Shown piece by piece: positions 7,168 through 9,295 of a DNA stretch of 9,295 nucleotides. Made by a program: the position numbers and the translations under genes. The notes below the pieces were generated by a model. It was not told the origin of the DNA. It saw nothing but the letters and a program-made list of their open reading frames with translations, and did no database searches. Every line of letters begins with the position of its first letter. The stretch's first letter is position 1. This DNA comes from CAZZCN01 sp964652975. GTDB taxonomy: Bacteria; Bacillota; Clostridia; Saccharofermentanales; UBA5734. The DNA lies in the NCBI GenBank assembly GCA_964652975.1, contig CAZZCN010000098.1, positions 1-9,295 of the forward strand, read 5' to 3'.

Positions 7168-7172
7168 CCTCA
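7168..7172 (-). promoter_or_regulatory. Ribosome binding site of the GH106-like remnant, overlapping the GH36 stop
   Basis: TGAGG on the minus strand includes the TGA stop of the GH36 gene and lies 6 nt before the ATG at 7161. The overlap indicates translational coupling of the two genes. Confidence 0.6.
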
Positions 7173-9239
7173 CTTTGACAAGAAAAATAATCGTGCTTTA
7201 AAATTACCGGTTAATTTTACAAAAAGCTCATTCTCAACAATTCTAAATTCGCAGCCATCTTTAGGAAAAACGCACTCAGCACTTTTATATTGTCCCAAAG
7301 ATATTTTAAATTCATCCTCGTCCGTATCCAACTTCCATACTGCAACTACTGCCTTGTCCTTCATTTCAAGCCCGTATGTCAGCCATTTATCAGTGTATTT
7401 TGGAAAGCCATTTGGCCATAATGGCAGGCTTTGTGCAATTTCTGTTTTATACGAGTTATAAAGTGAAATCGCCTCTTTGACCAACATAAAACACTCAGGC
7501 TTGATCTTGGCTAAATGTCCGCTTTGATGAATTCTCTGGGTTAAAACATTCACCATGTTGAAAATTGTCTGTTCTTCATCACTGTCAGTCATAGGATAGG
7601 ACCAGACAGCACTTTGCTCGGGTGTTACAGCGGTTGCAGCCGCCACCACGATCTTGGGGTAGTCCTGGTATTCTGTCTGGTCGGACGTTGACTGAATGGA
7701 ATGCTGTGATAACATGGCATAGTCCATTCTCATTCCGCCGCTTCCACAGTTTTCTATCACCAGGTCGGGATATTGTATGAATATATCTTTTAGCCAGTCC
7801 AGATAAGCCCTGTTATGCGCTAACAATCCTTCGCCTGCGCTGTCCGAGTTGATGTTGGTGCCTACGCCTGCATTGATGTTGTAATCCATTTTGATATATC
7901 CACAGCCATATTCATTGACAAGACGGTCAATAACCTTTGTGGCATACTCTCTTACAAAAGCATTTCTGTAATCCAGCTGGAATCTGCCGTTATCCATGAC
8001 ACGTTTGCCATTACGCATGAAGAAGCAGTCGTCGCTCCACTCTTTTGCAAGCGGACAGTTAATGCCCATAACTTCAAGCTCCAGCCACAATCCAGGGATA
8101 AGGTTCTTGTCCTTGATATATTGAAGGACCTTGTCCAGCCCCTCGGGGAAACGGTTTTTCGACGGCTGCCAGAGTCCTACTTCCGTCCACCATGACATTT
8201 CATTGCCCATTTCTTCTGCGTACCAACCGGCGTCAATGCAAAAATATTCACAGCCCGCCTCTTTTGCTGCATCAATGAGAGGATAGAGCTTTTCCGAGGT
8301 CGGGTCTCCCATCAGGCAGTTCATATAATCGTTGAATATGACACCGCATTTTTTGTTATCGTCGTTTTCTCTTCGTATGACTCTTCTATATCGAGTCAGC
8401 TCGCGGATGCACTCCTCAAAGCTGTCAGCAAATGCCAATGCGACCGGGACGGATTGAAAACAACAGTCTTTTTTGATCTCCTTTATAAAATGGCTTTCAT
8501 TAAAGGACGGACCTGATAAATTTAAATATATATGTTCGCAAATGTCACTTATTTCATAATTCCATGAACCATTGTGCTCTATCTGCCACATGGTGAATTC
8601 CTTCGTATCAGTGTTTTCGATGCAGCCCATCGGGTGATAACCGCAGGATGACCAGCTTCCTACCGCTGAATATGACAGTCTTTTTAGTGAGAATGTATTG
8701 ACCTTGCTAAGACCCAGTTCAGTTAATGAATTCACACGCCATTGAAGTTCTCCGTGCCAGGCATTATGAGGGATGTGCAGCTTTATACGTTCGTCAAATT
8801 TTTCCACGGAGTTTTTAGCAAGACCTGTCAACGAGAATGAACTTAAATATTCAAGCGTATATGTTTTGTTGTTTGATGAAACCTCTGAAAAAGAACGGAT
8901 CACACTGATGCCATCATAGAACTGATAATGAAGTACAACATTGATGTCTTCGTAACCTAGTAGAAATTCCAGCTTCCGGCCAGATTCTGTTCTATAATCC
9001 TTGTGAGAAATATATGAAAGCTCGTTTGCAGGAGAAGTTCCTGTGTATTTGTTCCCGTGATGGTCGTTTTGATTAAATCCGGACATCTGCATCTGCACAG
9101 GTGCAAACCACTTCTTTGCATCATCTTTTATTTCACCGTCCTGCAATTCACGCTTAGACATGTTCAGCAACACGAGTTTTTCTTTGTCAATCACTTCAAA
9201 ATTTGAATGTATTCCGTTTTCATTATAATCTATCTTCAT
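7170..9239 (-). CDS. GH36 family alpha-galactosidase-like glycoside hydrolase
   Basis: At 689 residues it is close to the usual ~700-740 of GH36 enzymes. GH36 enzymes remove terminal alpha-galactosyl (in some members alpha-N-acetylgalactosaminyl) residues with retention. The N-terminal ~290 residues fit the family's beta-supersandwich. The catalytic barrel follows: GVIFNDYMN, CIDAGWY (D336), YIKMDYN with D452 at the nucleophile position, ENCGSGGMRMDYAML, and QSTSDQT with D520 at the acid/base position. A small beta C-terminal domain ends the protein. There is no signal peptide, so it acts in the cytoplasm on imported oligosaccharides. The start at 9239 has GGGAG 7 nt upstream. The motifs differ from the best-known GH36 forms (KWDMNR, TSDNTD), so substrate specificity is open. 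It heads the operon with the GH106-like remnant. Confidence 0.88.
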   Translation of the reverse strand: MKIDYNENGIHSNFEVIDKEKLVLLNMSKRELQDGEIKDDAKKWFAPVQMQMSGFNQNDHHGNKYTGTSPANELSYISHKDYRTESGRKLEFLLGYEDINVVLHYQFYDGISVIRSFSEVSSNNKTYTLEYLSSFSLTGLAKNSVEKFDERIKLHIPHNAWHGELQWRVNSLTELGLSKVNTFSLKRLSYSAVGSWSSCGYHPMGCIENTDTKEFTMWQIEHNGSWNYEISDICEHIYLNLSGPSFNESHFIKEIKKDCCFQSVPVALAFADSFEECIRELTRYRRVIRRENDDNKKCGVIFNDYMNCLMGDPTSEKLYPLIDAAKEAGCEYFCIDAGWYAEEMGNEMSWWTEVGLWQPSKNRFPEGLDKVLQYIKDKNLIPGLWLELEVMGINCPLAKEWSDDCFFMRNGKRVMDNGRFQLDYRNAFVREYATKVIDRLVNEYGCGYIKMDYNINAGVGTNINSDSAGEGLLAHNRAYLDWLKDIFIQYPDLVIENCGSGGMRMDYAMLSQHSIQSTSDQTEYQDYPKIVVAAATAVTPEQSAVWSYPMTDSDEEQTIFNMVNVLTQRIHQSGHLAKIKPECFMLVKEAISLYNSYKTEIAQSLPLWPNGFPKYTDKWLTYGLEMKDKAVVAVWKLDTDEDEFKISLGQYKSAECVFPKDGCEFRIVENELFVKLTGNFKARLFFLSK

Positions 9240-9295
9240 TTCTGATCTCCCAAGTCAAATAATATACATCCTATTGCATTTATGCATTTATAAAA
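9240..9295 (-). promoter_or_regulatory. Upstream region of the GH36 gene with ribosome binding site
   Basis: GGGAG (9251-9247) lies 7 nt before the ATG. Further up, the minus strand is AT-rich, with TATATT as a possible -10, and carries a short tandem ATGCATAA/ATGCAATA element. Only 56 bases are visible. Neither TGTGATAT nor its complement occurs in them, so the regulator of the secreted pair cannot be placed here. Confidence 0.4.

Overview
The window comes from an AT-rich, low-GC Gram-positive bacterium, most likely a plant- or glycan-degrading member of the Clostridia. The grounds are the strong AAGGAGG-type ribosome binding sites, the codon use, the long secreted modular proteins built from carbohydrate-binding-like repeats, and a BIG2 plus ricin-type tail. 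Species cannot be given from sequence alone. Every gene lies on the minus strand, so transcription runs from high to low coordinates.

Layout in order of transcription. (a) 9239-7170: a cytoplasmic GH36 family alpha-galactosidase-like enzyme of 689 residues. (b) 7161-6970: a coupled 63-codon 5' remnant of a GH106-like glycosidase, cut off by an in-frame TAG; its homology fades within about 70 bases. (c) 6969-6600: a non-coding stretch with a promoter region and a long leader. (d) 6599-2616: a secreted modular protein of 1327 residues with signal peptide, four ~197-residue beta-sandwich-like repeats, a putative TIM-barrel glycosidase domain with an IDEPF motif, a BIG2 domain and a ricin-type lectin domain. 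(e) 2615-2346: a second promoter region and leader, clearly related to those in (c). (f) 2345 to beyond position 1: a second secreted protein, cut by the window edge after 781 codons, with signal peptide, two ~207-residue LamG/concanavalin-like repeats and the same DEPF-type domain.

The main observation is that (d) and (f) are paralogues sharing promoter region, leader and catalytic-like domain, but with unrelated N-terminal modules. A 76-bp promoter block is about 84% identical without gaps (64/76 by hand). It carries two TGTGATAT direct repeats spaced exactly 31 bp apart in both copies and an identical extended -10 element, which suggests common control by one regulator. A plausible reading is that the secreted pair binds and attacks a polysaccharide outside the cell while GH36 (and once the GH106-like enzyme) cleaved imported oligosaccharides. 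No transporter or regulator gene lies in the window, and the substrate is not determined. The DEPF-type domain is the best candidate for an undescribed enzyme family; its enzymatic nature is inferred, not shown.
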